Notes under the pieces: model-generated | The model's input: only the letters and a program-made list of their open reading frames with translations | The model's database searches: none | What the model was told of the DNA's origin: nothing | DNA from: Burkholderia cenocepacia | GTDB lineage: Bacteria; Pseudomonadota; Gammaproteobacteria; Burkholderiales; Burkholderiaceae | Length of the DNA: 64,000 nt | Assembly (NCBI RefSeq): GCF_014211915.1 | Contig: NZ_CP060040.1 | Span: 2,418,001 to 2,482,000 of the forward strand | Reading direction: 5' to 3' | Program-made: the position numbers and the translations under genes | Shown: positions 55,578 through 64,000 of the stretch, piece after piece | Position numbering within the stretch: the stretch's first letter is position 1 | Layout of the letters: each line of letters begins with the position of its first letter

Positions 55578-56297
55578 ATGGGAAGCTATCTGATACGCGT
55601 GGTACTGGCCGACGACCACCCGGCGATGCTGGTCGGTGTCGAGCACGGCCTGTCGTCGGTGCCGACGATCCAGTTGACCGGCAAGGCCGTCAATTCGACC
55701 GAGTTGATCCGGCTCGTCGAGGCCGGCGTGTGCGACGTCGTGGTGTCCGACTATGCGATGCCGGGCAGCGCGCACGGCGACGGCATCACGCTGTTCTCCT
55801 ATCTCCAGCGCAATCACCCGGCCGTGAAGCTGGTCGTGCTGACCATGCTCGACAACCCGGCCGTGATCGGCGCGCTGACCCGGCTCGGCATCGAGTGCAT
55901 CGTCAGCAAGTCCGACACGATCGATCACCTGATTCCCGCGATTCATGCGGCCGCGACGGGCGGCACCTATTACTCGCCGTCGGTGGAGAAGGTCGTGCGG
56001 ACGCTCACGTCGCATTCGAGCGCGCGGGCCGCCGACCAGAAGCGCGATCTGAGCGACCGCGAGCTCGAAGTCGTGCGGCTCTATGCGTCGGGCCTCACGG
56101 TCAACGAGATCGCGGACAAACTCAGCCGCAGCAAGAAGACGATCAGCACGCAGAAGGCGCGCGCGATGGAAAAGCTCGGGATCGACAAGGACATCGATTT
56201 GTTGCGTTACGCGATCGAGCACGGGATCGTCGCCGCATCGGCCAGCGAAGGGCGGGGCGGCGACGCGAAAGAGGAAGGCGGCGTCGATCCGGCCTGA
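55578..56297 (+). CDS. RcsB-like response regulator 1
   Basis: A 239-aa NarL/FixJ-type regulator. The receiver has the acidic pair in LADDHP (D12, D13), the phospho-Asp58 in VVSDYAMPG and the Lys in CIVSKSD. The receiver segment DYAMPGSAHGDGITLFSYLQ matches E. coli RcsB unusually closely (SMPG-x-x-x-GDGITL). The LuxR-type helix-turn-helix is at about 157-215 (DRELEVVRLYASGLTVNEIADKL, KKTISTQKARAMEKLGI), also RcsB-like. It has its own promoter region after the OmpA terminator, and a weak ribosome site. It is convergent with regulator 2. Its likely phosphodonor is one of the two flanking hybrid kinases. Confidence 0.92.
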   Translation: MGSYLIRVVLADDHPAMLVGVEHGLSSVPTIQLTGKAVNSTELIRLVEAGVCDVVVSDYAMPGSAHGDGITLFSYLQRNHPAVKLVVLTMLDNPAVIGALTRLGIECIVSKSDTIDHLIPAIHAAATGGTYYSPSVEKVVRTLTSHSSARAADQKRDLSDRELEVVRLYASGLTVNEIADKLSRSKKTISTQKARAMEKLGIDKDIDLLRYAIEHGIVAASASEGRGGDAKEEGGVDPA

Positions 56298-56376
56298 CGG
56301 CGCGCGACGAGGCCGGCCGCGCGGGATGGCGGCCATGACGGAAGGTGAGCGCGCCTGTTCGTACCGACGCACCGAT

Positions 56377-56412
56377 GCCCCGGCACCGTCAGGTTGCCGG
56401 GGCTTTCCGTTT
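56377..56412. terminator. Bidirectional terminator between the two RcsB-like genes
   Basis: GCCCCGGCA (56377-56385) pairs with TGCCGGGGC (56395-56403), followed by TTTCCGTTT. It separates two convergent genes. Confidence 0.75.
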
Positions 56413-56430
56413 CAGATCGCGGCAGCGGCG

Positions 56431-57123
56431 TTACGCGCTGGCTTCGTCGCCGCGCACCGGCGGCGCATAGCCGTAGTCGGTCACGAGCCCGCAGGCGATC
56501 GCATAGCGCACCAGGTCGACGTCGCGCTCGATGCCGAGCTTCTGCATCGCCGAGCTTTTCTGCGTGCTGATCGTCTTCTTGCTGCGATTGAGCTTCTCCG
56601 CGATCTCGTTGACCGACAGCCCCGATGCGAAGAGGCGAATCACCTCCACCTCGCGCACCGACAGCGCGGGCGCCTTGCCGCCGACGCTGCCGGTGTTGCG
56701 CAGGATCCGGTCCATCGACGGCGACAGGTAGCGTCCGTTCGTATAGGCCGCGTGGATCGCCATCGTCAGGTGATTGGGCATGTCCGACTTGCTGACGATG
56801 CACGCGATGCCGATGTCGATCAGCGCGCGCAGCGCCACCGCGTTCTCCATCATCGTCATCACGACGATCTTCAGCCCCGGAAAGCGCTTGAGCAGGGTCG
56901 TGAACATCGCGAGGCCGTCGCCGTATTCGGTGCCGGGCATCGCGTAGTCGGACACCAGCACGTCGCACGGATGGGTCGACAGCGCGTCCATCAGCTCCGT
57001 CGAGTTGTGCGCGGTCGCGACCACCGCGACGGTGTTCGTGGCCGACAGTTCGTAGCGGGCGCCGATGACGACGGCCGGATGGTCGTCGGCGATCACGATG
57101 CGAATGGGGAAGGTTCTGTTCAT
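56431..57123 (-). CDS. RcsB-like response regulator 2
   Basis: A 230-aa paralogue of regulator 1. It has IADDHP, phospho-Asp59 in VLVSDYAMPGTEYGDGLAMF, Lys in CIVSKSDMP, and a C-terminal LuxR-type helix-turn-helix (REVEVIRLFASGLSVNEIAEKLNRSKKTISTQKSSAMQKLGI). The recognition helix region KKTISTQK is the same in both, so both may bind the same box. The start MNRTFPIRIV is where homology begins. It lies 233 bp downstream of the second adhesin on the same strand, across two strong hairpins. Confidence 0.92.
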   Translation of the reverse strand: MNRTFPIRIVIADDHPAVVIGARYELSATNTVAVVATAHNSTELMDALSTHPCDVLVSDYAMPGTEYGDGLAMFTTLLKRFPGLKIVVMTMMENAVALRALIDIGIACIVSKSDMPNHLTMAIHAAYTNGRYLSPSMDRILRNTGSVGGKAPALSVREVEVIRLFASGLSVNEIAEKLNRSKKTISTQKSSAMQKLGIERDVDLVRYAIACGLVTDYGYAPPVRGDEASA

Positions 57124-57249
57124 GTTGGTTTCACGCGTCGCGCCGCACCCGGCGGCGCGCGTGTCTCGCTCGGTTGAAAGAAGGAAATCGGCGTATGCGG
57201 GCCACCGCGGGGCGCGCGATGAAAAGCCGCGCGTGAGGCGGACGCGCCG

Positions 57250-57319
57250 ACGGCCGGTGGCGACTCCTGGCGGAATCGGCACCGGCCGTCGGCCGAACGG
57301 CGGGGGAGGACTCCCCCGC
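57250..57319. terminator. Two hairpins between the second adhesin and regulator 2
   Basis: ACGGCCGGTG (57250-57259) pairs with CACCGGCCGT (57280-57289), and GCGGGGGA pairs with TCCCCCGC around GGAC (57300-57319). Neither has a T-run. They may weaken read-through from the adhesin into the regulator gene or protect RNA ends. Confidence 0.5.
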
Positions 57320-57356
57320 GTCGGGTCGATGCTCCGCGCGAGGCGGAGCGATCGGG

Positions 57357-60300
57357 TCAGAACTCATAGCCGACCTGGGCACGCACGCCCACGTCGCCGA
57401 CCGACGTGATCGACGTCGCGCCGTTCACGAGCCAGTTGCCGCTGCGCGACCGGTAGGTGGCGCCGGCGGCGATCGCCGAGCCGCTCTTGAAGTTCGCGGC
57501 GCCGACCGCGACGACGGTCTTGCCCGGCTGCGACGGCGTCATGTTCGGCATCGCCATCGCCGCCGCGATACCGGCGTACGCGTTCTTCGCGACGTCGTTG
57601 ATCGCGCGGTTCGTGTCGTTGAAGCGCTGGTCGACCGATTCCATCGCGCGGTCGAGCTGGCCCTTCGTCGCCGCGTCGGACGCGTTGATGCCGTCCGCGA
57701 TGTTGACGAGCCGGCGGTTGCCTTCTGCCGTGCCGTCACCGAACGACACGGTATTGGCTTCCGTCGCGACCGAACCCTGACCGATCGCGACCGAGCCGCT
57801 GCCGGTGGCCGACGCGCCCTGGCCCAGCGCCGTGCTGTCCTTGCCGGATGCAACCGCGCCCTGGCCCAGCGCCGTGCCGTTTTCGCCGGACGCGACCGCG
57901 CCCTGGCCGACGGCCGAACCGTTGTTGCCCGACGCGACCGCACCCTGGCCGACGGCCGAGCTGTTGCTGCCCGATGCCGTCGAGCCCTGGCCGATGGCCG
58001 ACCCGTTGCTGCCCGATGCGACCGCACCCTGGCCAACGGCGGAACTGTTCTCGCCCGACGCGAGCGCCTTCTCGCCGAGTGCCGAGCTGTTCTCGCCCGA
58101 AGCCACCGCGCCCTCGCCGACCACCGTCGAGCCGTCGCCCGTGCCCGGGCCGCCCGTGCCGGGATTCGTCTCGAGTTCGCCGAGACGGTCGGACAGATCG
58201 TCGAAGCGGTTCGACAGGTCGCCGAACTGGCCGCTCAGCTCGCCGTACTGCTTCGCGAACTGCTCCTGCAGGTCGAACAGCTGGCTGCCGTTGATTGCGT
58301 CCATGCTCGTCGCGCTGATTTCGCCCGCGGCGACGCGCTGCAGCTTCGTGCCGAACGTGCCGGCGAACGTCACCGTGTCGAAGTTCAGGCCAGAGTCGTA
58401 CGTGACCGCGCCGACTTCCTTGCCCGTGTAGTCGATCAGGCCGGTGGCGCGGAGCTGCGACACCGTCACGACGTCGTCGTCGTCCACGCCGTTCGCGACG
58501 CCGGACAGCACGCGCGCGCCGCCGGTGCCCGCGAAGTTCACCACCGAGCCGCCCGTATTCGCGCCGACCGTGATGCCGCCCGTCATCGCGTCCTGCTGGA
58601 CGAGGCCGAGCGTGCCGCTTTCAAGCTGCTCGGAGAGCTTCTTGAGGCCGCCTTCGTTGGTCGTGACACGGCCGTCGAGGTTGGTGACGACGTCGCCGAC
58701 CGAGTTGACGATCTTCGTGCCGCCGCTGCCGTCACCGACGGTGAAGACAGGCGCAGAGATCGAGCCGTCCGGGTTCACCGTCGCGCCGCCGCCGATCGCC
58801 GAAGCGACGCTGTCGGACACGCCATGCAGCTGCGAACCGTTGACGGCTTCGGTGCTCGTCGCCGACACGTCGCCGGCCGCGACACCCTTGAGCGTGCGTG
58901 CACCGGTCTTGCTGCTGAAGTCCACGGCGTTGCCGTCGGTGTTCGCGCCGACCGTGATGTCGTCGCCGGGTTTCGCCTGCTGGACGAGACCGAGCGTGCC
59001 GCTGCCGATATCGTCGGCCAGCTTCTTGATGTCGCCTTCGTTGGTCGTGACGCGGCCGTCGAGGTTGGTGACGACGTCGCCGACGGAGTTGACGATCTTC
59101 GTGCCGCCGCTGCCGTCGCCGACGGTGAAGGACGGTGCGGAGATCGAGCCGTCCGGGTTCACCGTCGAGCCGCCGCCGATCGCCGACGCGACGCTGTCGG
59201 ACACGCCATGCAGCTGCGAACCGTTGACGGCTTCGGTGCTCGTCGCCGACACGTCGCCGGCCGCGACGCCCTTGAGCGTGCGTGCGCCGGTCTTGCTGCT
59301 GAAGTCCACGGCGTTGCCGTCGGTGTTCGCGCCGACCGTGATGTCGTCGCCGGGCTTCGCCTGCTGGACGAGACCGAGCGTGCCGCTGCCGATATCGTCG
59401 GCCAGCTTCTTGATGTCGCCTTCGTTGGTCGTGACACGGCCGTCGAGGTTGGTGACGACGTCGCCGACCGAGTTGACGATCTTCGTGCCGCCGCTGCCGT
59501 CGCCGACGGTGAAGGACGGGGCGGAGATCGAGCCGTCCGGGTTCACCGTCGCGCCGCCGCCGATCGCCGAGGCGACGCTGTCGGACACGCCATGCAGCTG
59601 CGAACCGTTGACGGCTTCGGTGCTGGTGGCCGACACGTCGCCTGCCGCGACACCCTTGAGCGTGCGCGCGCCGGTCTTGCTGCTGAAGTCCACGGCGTTG
59701 CCGTCGGTGTTCGCGCCGACCGTGATGTCGTCGCCGGGTTTCGCCTGCTGGACGAGGCCGAGCGTGCCGCTGCCGATGTCGTCGGCCAGCTTCTTGATGT
59801 CGCCTTCGTTGGTCGTCGTGCGGCCGTCGAGGTTGGTGACGACGTCGCCGACCGAATTGACGATCTTCGTGCCGCCGCTGCCGTCGCCGACGGTGAAGGA
59901 CGGTGCGGAGATCGAGCCGTCCGGGTTCACCGCCGCGCCGCCGCCGATCGCCGTGGCGACGCTGTCGGACACGCCATGCAGTTGCGAGCCGTTGATGGCT
60001 TCGGTGCTGGTGGCCGACACGTCGCCTGCCGCGACACCCTTGAGCGTGCGTGCGCCGGTCTTGCTGCTGAAGTCCACGGCGTTGCCGTCGGTGTTCGCGC
60101 CGACGGTGATGTCGTCGCCGGGCTTCGCCTGCTGGACGAGACCGAGCGTGCCGCTGCCGATGTCGTCGGCAAGCTTCTTGATGTCGCCTTCGTTGGTTGT
60201 GACGCGGCCGTCGAGATTGGTGACGGCGTCGCCGACCGAGTTGACGATCTTCGTGCCGCCGCTGCCGTCGCCGACGGTGAAGGACGGTGCGGAGATCGAG

Positions 60301-62321
60301 CCGTCCGGGTTCACCGTCGCGCCGCCGCCGATCGCCTTCGCGACGCTGTCGGACACGCCGTGCAGTTGCGAGCCGTTGACGGCTTCGGTGCTCGTTGCCG
60401 ACACGTCGCCTGCCGCGACGCCCTTGAGCGTGCGTGCAGTGCCGCCGGTCGCGCTGAAGTCTACGGCGGTGCCGTCGGTATTCGCGCCGACGGTGATGTC
60501 ATCGCCCGGGTTGGCCTGCTGCACGAGGCCGGTGGTCCCGCTTTCGAGCTTGCTCAACTTGTCGTCGAGGTCGCCGATCTGCTTGGTATGGCCGGCGACC
60601 GTGCTGACCGTCGACGACAGGCCGGTGCTCAGGCCCGCGACGGTGCTGTTGGTCGACGAGAGTCCGGTGCTCAGTCCCGCAACGGTGCTGTTGGTCGACG
60701 ACAAGCCGGTGCTCAGGCTCGAGACCGTGACGTTGGTCGCGGCGATCGCGTTGTTCGTCTTCGTGAACTCGGCCGTCATCTGGCCGAGGTTCACGGCGTC
60801 CGTGGGCTGCGTGCCGTCAGCCACGTTGGTGATCTGCCGACGCAGCGTCGACGAGCCGACCGATACGCTGTTGTCGCGGTCCGTGGTCGCGCCGGCGCCG
60901 AGCGCCACCGAATCGGTATGGGACGCCTTTGCGTTGACACCCAGTGCAACGCCATGCGAGCCGCTAGCGTTCGCACCATTGCCGACCGCGACGGCGGCGC
61001 CGCCTGCGCTGCTGGCCTGGAAGCCGAGTGCCGTGCTGTTGTTGCCACTGGCCAGTGCGCTGTTGCCGAAGGCCGTTGCGTATGTTCCCGAGGCGCTGGT
61101 TTTCGTGCCGATGGCGAGCGAGGCCGTGCCGGCTTGCGCGGCGTCCGTGCTGTTGCTCGTGTCGATCTTGACGTACGTATCGTCGACCTTCGTCGACAAC
61201 GCCTTATTCATCTGGCCGACGTTCACGGCGTCGTTGTCTTCCGTGCCCGCGGCGACGTTGACGATCTGGCGCGTGAACGTGCGGCCGTCGGCGTTCGCTA
61301 CACCGGCGCCAACCGATACGGAATTGGCGCGATCGGCCACTGAGCCATAGCCCAGCGCGACGGCGTCCGTCGCCGAGGCGCTGGTGAGTGTGCCAATTGC
61401 AACGGAGCGCGCGCCGGTGACGAGTGCCCCCCGGCCGCTGGTGGTCGCGCCGCCGAGCGCAACGCTGTAGTCGGCGCTCGCCGTGGAATTGCTGCCGATC
61501 GAGATCGAACTCGAGTTGTTCGCGGTGGCCAGTCGGCCGAGCGCGACAGAATAGCCCCCTGCGGCAGAAGAGTCGGCACCGATGGCGGTCGAGTTCGAAT
61601 TTGCCGCTCGAGCGTTCACACCAAGCGCCATGGCATTAGTTGCCCCGCTGACGACAGCCGCCGACTGACCGATCGCGGTCGAGCCCGTACCGCCCGATGT
61701 CGCGCTCGCCCCGATCGCCACCGCGCCGGTGTTCGTTGCGGAAGACGCGCGTCCGAATGCCAGCGCATCTTCGACCGTTGCCGACGCTTGATATCCGATT
61801 GCGGTCGTGTACCGCCCGGCGGTTTGCGCGGCACTGCCGATCGCAATCTGCCGGTCGCTGATGTCGTTGTTCTTGGCGCTCGCGCCGATTGCAATCGAAT
61901 GTACGCCACTCGCAGTCGTGGCCGAGCCCACGGCAACCGAACTACCACCGGCACCGACCACGGTCTGACCGATGGCGACCGCATTGGCGCCCGATGCCGT
62001 TGCGCCGGCGTTGGTGCTATTGACCTTCACATACGTCGTGTCGTCCGCCGCCATCGTGCCGATCAGGCCCATCGTCCCGATCGCGCCGTCATTGGCCGCC
62101 TTGCACACCCCCGCCGCATCGACCGTCCCGCTCGATCCGTCTTCCGTCGTGCACGTTTCCGCCGCGGCCGCGCCACCGATCGCCGCGCCGCCCAGCGCGA
62201 TCGCGATCACCGCTTGCCGTGCCGCGCGCGCCGAGCCCTTCGAATGCGACTTCGCCGTTTCGGCCGCGGCCGTCCACGTGTTGGTCACGGCATTCCAGAC
62301 GCTGCGATAAGTCTTGTTCAT
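57357..62321 (-). CDS. Second trimeric autotransporter adhesin (1654 aa)
   Basis: The start MNKTYRSVWNAVTNTWTAAAETAK is again an extended signal peptide region, nearly the same as in the large adhesin. An Ala-rich signal core is cleaved near AAAAE (residue about 55). YadA-like head repeats fill about 75-480, then a neck, a coiled-coil-like AxxTxVSSLSTGL stretch, and five stalk modules of 128 residues. A second head of 14-residue repeats (VGQGAVASGxNGSA) at about 1425-1520 follows, then the C-terminal anchor (VAKNAYAGIAAAMAMPN ... VGYEF) with a terminal Phe. Two TAGGAC-type boxes lie 47-111 bp upstream. It is flanked by hybrid kinase 2 upstream and regulator 2 downstream, all on the minus strand. 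Confidence 0.96.
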   Translation of the reverse strand: MNKTYRSVWNAVTNTWTAAAETAKSHSKGSARAARQAVIAIALGGAAIGGAAAAETCTTEDGSSGTVDAAGVCKAANDGAIGTMGLIGTMAADDTTYVKVNSTNAGATASGANAVAIGQTVVGAGGSSVAVGSATTASGVHSIAIGASAKNNDISDRQIAIGSAAQTAGRYTTAIGYQASATVEDALAFGRASSATNTGAVAIGASATSGGTGSTAIGQSAAVVSGATNAMALGVNARAANSNSTAIGADSSAAGGYSVALGRLATANNSSSISIGSNSTASADYSVALGGATTSGRGALVTGARSVAIGTLTSASATDAVALGYGSVADRANSVSVGAGVANADGRTFTRQIVNVAAGTEDNDAVNVGQMNKALSTKVDDTYVKIDTSNSTDAAQAGTASLAIGTKTSASGTYATAFGNSALASGNNSTALGFQASSAGGAAVAVGNGANASGSHGVALGVNAKASHTDSVALGAGATTDRDNSVSVGSSTLRRQITNVADGTQPTDAVNLGQMTAEFTKTNNAIAATNVTVSSLSTGLSSTNSTVAGLSTGLSSTNSTVAGLSTGLSSTVSTVAGHTKQIGDLDDKLSKLESGTTGLVQQANPGDDITVGANTDGTAVDFSATGGTARTLKGVAAGDVSATSTEAVNGSQLHGVSDSVAKAIGGGATVNPDGSISAPSFTVGDGSGGTKIVNSVGDAVTNLDGRVTTNEGDIKKLADDIGSGTLGLVQQAKPGDDITVGANTDGNAVDFSSKTGARTLKGVAAGDVSATSTEAINGSQLHGVSDSVATAIGGGAAVNPDGSISAPSFTVGDGSGGTKIVNSVGDVVTNLDGRTTTNEGDIKKLADDIGSGTLGLVQQAKPGDDITVGANTDGNAVDFSSKTGARTLKGVAAGDVSATSTEAVNGSQLHGVSDSVASAIGGGATVNPDGSISAPSFTVGDGSGGTKIVNSVGDVVTNLDGRVTTNEGDIKKLADDIGSGTLGLVQQAKPGDDITVGANTDGNAVDFSSKTGARTLKGVAAGDVSATSTEAVNGSQLHGVSDSVASAIGGGSTVNPDGSISAPSFTVGDGSGGTKIVNSVGDVVTNLDGRVTTNEGDIKKLADDIGSGTLGLVQQAKPGDDITVGANTDGNAVDFSSKTGARTLKGVAAGDVSATSTEAVNGSQLHGVSDSVASAIGGGATVNPDGSISAPVFTVGDGSGGTKIVNSVGDVVTNLDGRVTTNEGGLKKLSEQLESGTLGLVQQDAMTGGITVGANTGGSVVNFAGTGGARVLSGVANGVDDDDVVTVSQLRATGLIDYTGKEVGAVTYDSGLNFDTVTFAGTFGTKLQRVAAGEISATSMDAINGSQLFDLQEQFAKQYGELSGQFGDLSNRFDDLSDRLGELETNPGTGGPGTGDGSTVVGEGAVASGENSSALGEKALASGENSSAVGQGAVASGSNGSAIGQGSTASGSNSSAVGQGAVASGNNGSAVGQGAVASGENGTALGQGAVASGKDSTALGQGASATGSGSVAIGQGSVATEANTVSFGDGTAEGNRRLVNIADGINASDAATKGQLDRAMESVDQRFNDTNRAINDVAKNAYAGIAAAMAMPNMTPSQPGKTVVAVGAANFKSGSAIAAGATYRSRSGNWLVNGATSITSVGDVGVRAQVGYEF
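58624..60550 (-). repeat. Array of 384-bp repeats in the second adhesin
   Basis: A 128-codon module (from EGDIKKLADDIGSGTLGLVQ to VVTNLDGRVTTN) is repeated about five times with very few base changes. Copies differ by single substitutions such as Ala/Ser in IGGG(A/S)TV. Confidence 0.85.
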
Positions 62322-62367
62322 GTCCCTACTCCTTACAGTTTGTCAGTTCACAAACCGATGGTAGGGA

Positions 62368-62381
62368 TCGGCCTCGTCCTA
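62368..62381. promoter_or_regulatory. TAGGAC-type box proximal to the second adhesin
   Basis: TCGGCCTCGTCCTA; in the adhesin's direction it reads TAGGACGAGGCCGA, with a full left half. It is 47 bp before the start codon and could overlap the core promoter. Confidence 0.5.
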
Positions 62382-62418
62382 ATCAGTCGTCCCTGGCTGA
62401 TTCGAGATAGCGACCGTG

Positions 62419-62432
62419 TAGGCCCAGTCCTA
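62419..62432. promoter_or_regulatory. TAGGAC-TG-GGCCTA box before the second adhesin
   Basis: TAGGCCCAGTCCTA on the plus strand reads TAGGACTGGGCCTA towards the adhesin, base for base the same as the box at 44736-44749. It is 98 bp before the start, close to the 118 bp in the large adhesin. Confidence 0.65.
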
Positions 62433-62521
62433 CGCGCGTGACGACGCGCCGCGGGCCTGCGCCGCGGAACGAAAGGCGATGGAGGGAGGAGGCCGGCGCG
62501 CGAGGGCCGGCCGTGCGGGAT

Positions 62522-64000
62522 TCAGGTAGCCGGCGCCTGCGTCGCGCGCCGCTGCAGCGCTTCGCGCGCGAGCGCGTCCGCTTCGGCGAGCCGCGCATCG
62601 AACGACGTCAGGTCGCCGCCGTGCACGATGGCCTGCAGTTCGCCGATCGCGTCGGCCACCGCATGTTCGTGAATCGTCGCGAACGCGCCGCGCAGCGAAT
62701 GCAGTTCGTGACGCAGCGCGGCGATATCGTTGCGCGATGCCGCGTCGTGCATCGCCGCGACCGATTGCGCGCGACTCGCTTCGAGCAGCGCATGCACGTC
62801 CGGCGGCAGCGGACCTTGCGCGAGATCGACGAGCGTGTGCCGGGCTGGCGCCTGCGCAGCGGCCGTCTGCGCGTAACGCCGCACGGTGCGGTCGATCGTA
62901 TCGAGCAGCACCGGCTTGACCAGCACCGCGACGATCCCCGCTTCCGCACAGCGCGCATGCTCGGCCGCGCTCGCATGCGCGGTGACGGCGACGATCGGCA
63001 GCCCCGGATACTGCGCACGCAGCACGTGCGCGAGCGTATAGCCGTCCATCCCCGGCATGTTCAGATCGGTCATCACGAGGTCGTAGCGCGTGTCCGCGCA
63101 GCGCCGCAACGCCGCCGCGCCTTCGTCGGCCGCATCGGCCGCGTAGCCGAGCGTGACGAGTTGCCCTTGCAGCAGCGTGCGGTTCACGGGGTGATCGTCG
63201 ACCACCAGCACGCGCGCGGCGACGCTCGGCAGCGCCGCATCGCCGGCCTGCGCGGCATCGTGCTCGGCGATCTGCGCATCGGTGGCCGCGCGCAGCGGCA
63301 GCGTGACGACGAACGTGCTGCCCTTGCCGGGTTCGCTCTTCACGTCGACCGTGCCGTGCATCATCTGCGTGAGCTGCTTCGTCAGCGCGAGCCCGAGGCC
63401 CGTGCCGCCGTAGCGGCGCGTGATCGACGTGTCGGCCTGCGTGAACGGGCGGAACAGCGCCGCGCGCTGCGCGTCGGTCATGCCGATGCCCGTGTCGCTG
63501 ACGCCGATCGCGACCGGCGATTCGGGATCCGTATCGTCGCGCAGGTAGACCTCGAGCGTGATTTCCCCGTGGTTCGTGAACTTGATCGCGTTGCCGACGA
63601 GGTTCGCGGCGATCTGCCGGATGCGCGTCGGATCGCCGACGTAGCGCGACGCGAGCGCGTCGTCGACGAACACGTCGAACTGCAACCCTTTCGCGGCCGC
63701 GAGCGGCTCGAACATCGCGCCGGTTTGCCGGATCGTCTCCGCGAGATCGAACGGGATCGCCTCGATCGTCATCTGGCCGGCCTCGATCTTCGACAGGTCG
63801 AGAATGTCGTTGATCAGATCGAGCAGCACCGACGACGCGCCCTCGACCGTATGCAGCCGCTCGAGCTGCGACTCGGCGAGCGGTTCGCGGCCGATCAGTT
63901 CGAGGTTGCCGAGGATCGCATTGAGCGGCGTGCGGATCTCGTGGCTCATCGTCGCGAGGAACGCGGACTTCGCGTCGTTCGCGGCGTCGGCGGCGCGCGC
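62522..64000 (-). CDS. Hybrid histidine kinase 2, C-terminal part (cut by window edge)
   Basis: The visible 492 residues run from just before the H-box ([19 protein letters not shown]) to the stop. They contain the N-box NLVGNAIKF, the G-boxes GVSDTGIGM and GGTGLGLAL, and a receiver domain ([12 protein letters not shown], phospho-Asp in [11 protein letters not shown], Lys in VLVKPV). A C-terminal HPt has its His in ELHSLRGAF. The order is the same as in hybrid kinase 1 and the sequences are clearly paralogous. The sensor part is beyond the window. It is upstream of the second adhesin on the same strand. Confidence 0.93.
   Translation of the reverse strand, partial: ARAADAANDAKSAFLATMSHEIRTPLNAILGNLELIGREPLAESQLERLHTVEGASSVLLDLINDILDLSKIEAGQMTIEAIPFDLAETIRQTGAMFEPLAAAKGLQFDVFVDDALASRYVGDPTRIRQIAANLVGNAIKFTNHGEITLEVYLRDDTDPESPVAIGVSDTGIGMTDAQRAALFRPFTQADTSITRRYGGTGLGLALTKQLTQMMHGTVDVKSEPGKGSTFVVTLPLRAATDAQIAEHDAAQAGDAALPSVAARVLVVDDHPVNRTLLQGQLVTLGYAADAADEGAAALRRCADTRYDLVMTDLNMPGMDGYTLAHVLRAQYPGLPIVAVTAHASAAEHARCAEAGIVAVLVKPVLLDTIDRTVRRYAQTAAAQAPARHTLVDLAQGPLPPDVHALLEASRAQSVAAMHDAASRNDIAALRHELHSLRGAFATIHEHAVADAIGELQAIVHGGDLTSFDARLAEADALAREALQRRATQAPAT

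Larger units (their letters stand above)
62322..62521. promoter_or_regulatory. Promoter region of the second adhesin
   Basis: A 200-bp gap without a gene between the adhesin start and the stop of hybrid kinase 2. It contains two TAGGAC-type boxes. No T-tailed terminator for the kinase was found, so some read-through into the adhesin is possible. Confidence 0.6.

Overview
The window is high-GC (clearly above 60 %) DNA with dense ATGA-overlapping operons. Several very characteristic proteins point to the Burkholderia cepacia complex, close to B. cenocepacia, on its second large replicon. These are the calcium-dependent lectins BclA and BclC, the orphan LuxR regulator CepR2, and a complete ham (fragin/valdiazen diazeniumdiolate) cluster. 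Gene identities come from reading the proteins and from memory of these families; no database search was run.

Layout. 1-1799: lectin operon bclA-bclC-bclB on the minus strand, with bclB cut by the window edge. 1800-4512: a leucine-rich leader peptide with attenuator-type features, then leuA. 4540-6265: cepR2 and a divergent AraC regulator around a lux/cep-box dyad. 6289-15662: the ham cluster as two divergent operons (hamFG minus, hamABCDE plus). Together they encode an N-oxygenase, an A-PCP-reductase NRPS, an aminotransferase and a condensation enzyme. 15691-21944: LysR and AraC regulators and an EmrAB/NodT-type tripartite efflux operon. 22158-33421: an exopolysaccharide locus. It has a PslG-like glycosidase on the plus strand facing a minus-strand operon of priming transferase, Wza, Wzb, Wzc, glycosyltransferase, pyruvyltransferase, flippase and polymerase-like protein. 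33745-39048: glycosyltransferase-like genes, a small membrane protein and a periplasmic peptidyl-prolyl isomerase. 39115-41102: two toxin-antitoxin-like pairs (RES/Xre and SymE/HTH). 41431-64000: two facing adhesin modules, each with a hybrid histidine kinase, a trimeric autotransporter adhesin (3202 and 1654 aa) and an RcsB-like response regulator; the first also carries an OmpA-family lipoprotein.

The most interesting signal is a family of 14-bp near-palindromes, TAGGAC-NN-GTCCTA. About ten copies lie in the non-coding gaps of the region from 22 to 62.4 kb. They are found in front of both adhesins, the first hybrid kinase, the EPS priming transferase, the PslG-like glycosidase and the glycosyltransferase genes. 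The layout resembles the enterobacterial RcsB box, and both response regulators read as close RcsB relatives. The inference is an Rcs-like phosphorelay regulon that coordinates exopolysaccharide, surface glycosylation and trimeric adhesins.

Two genes (the Wzb phosphatase and the HTH partner of SymE) look as if one base is missing from a C/G run. These may be real frameshifts or sequence errors.
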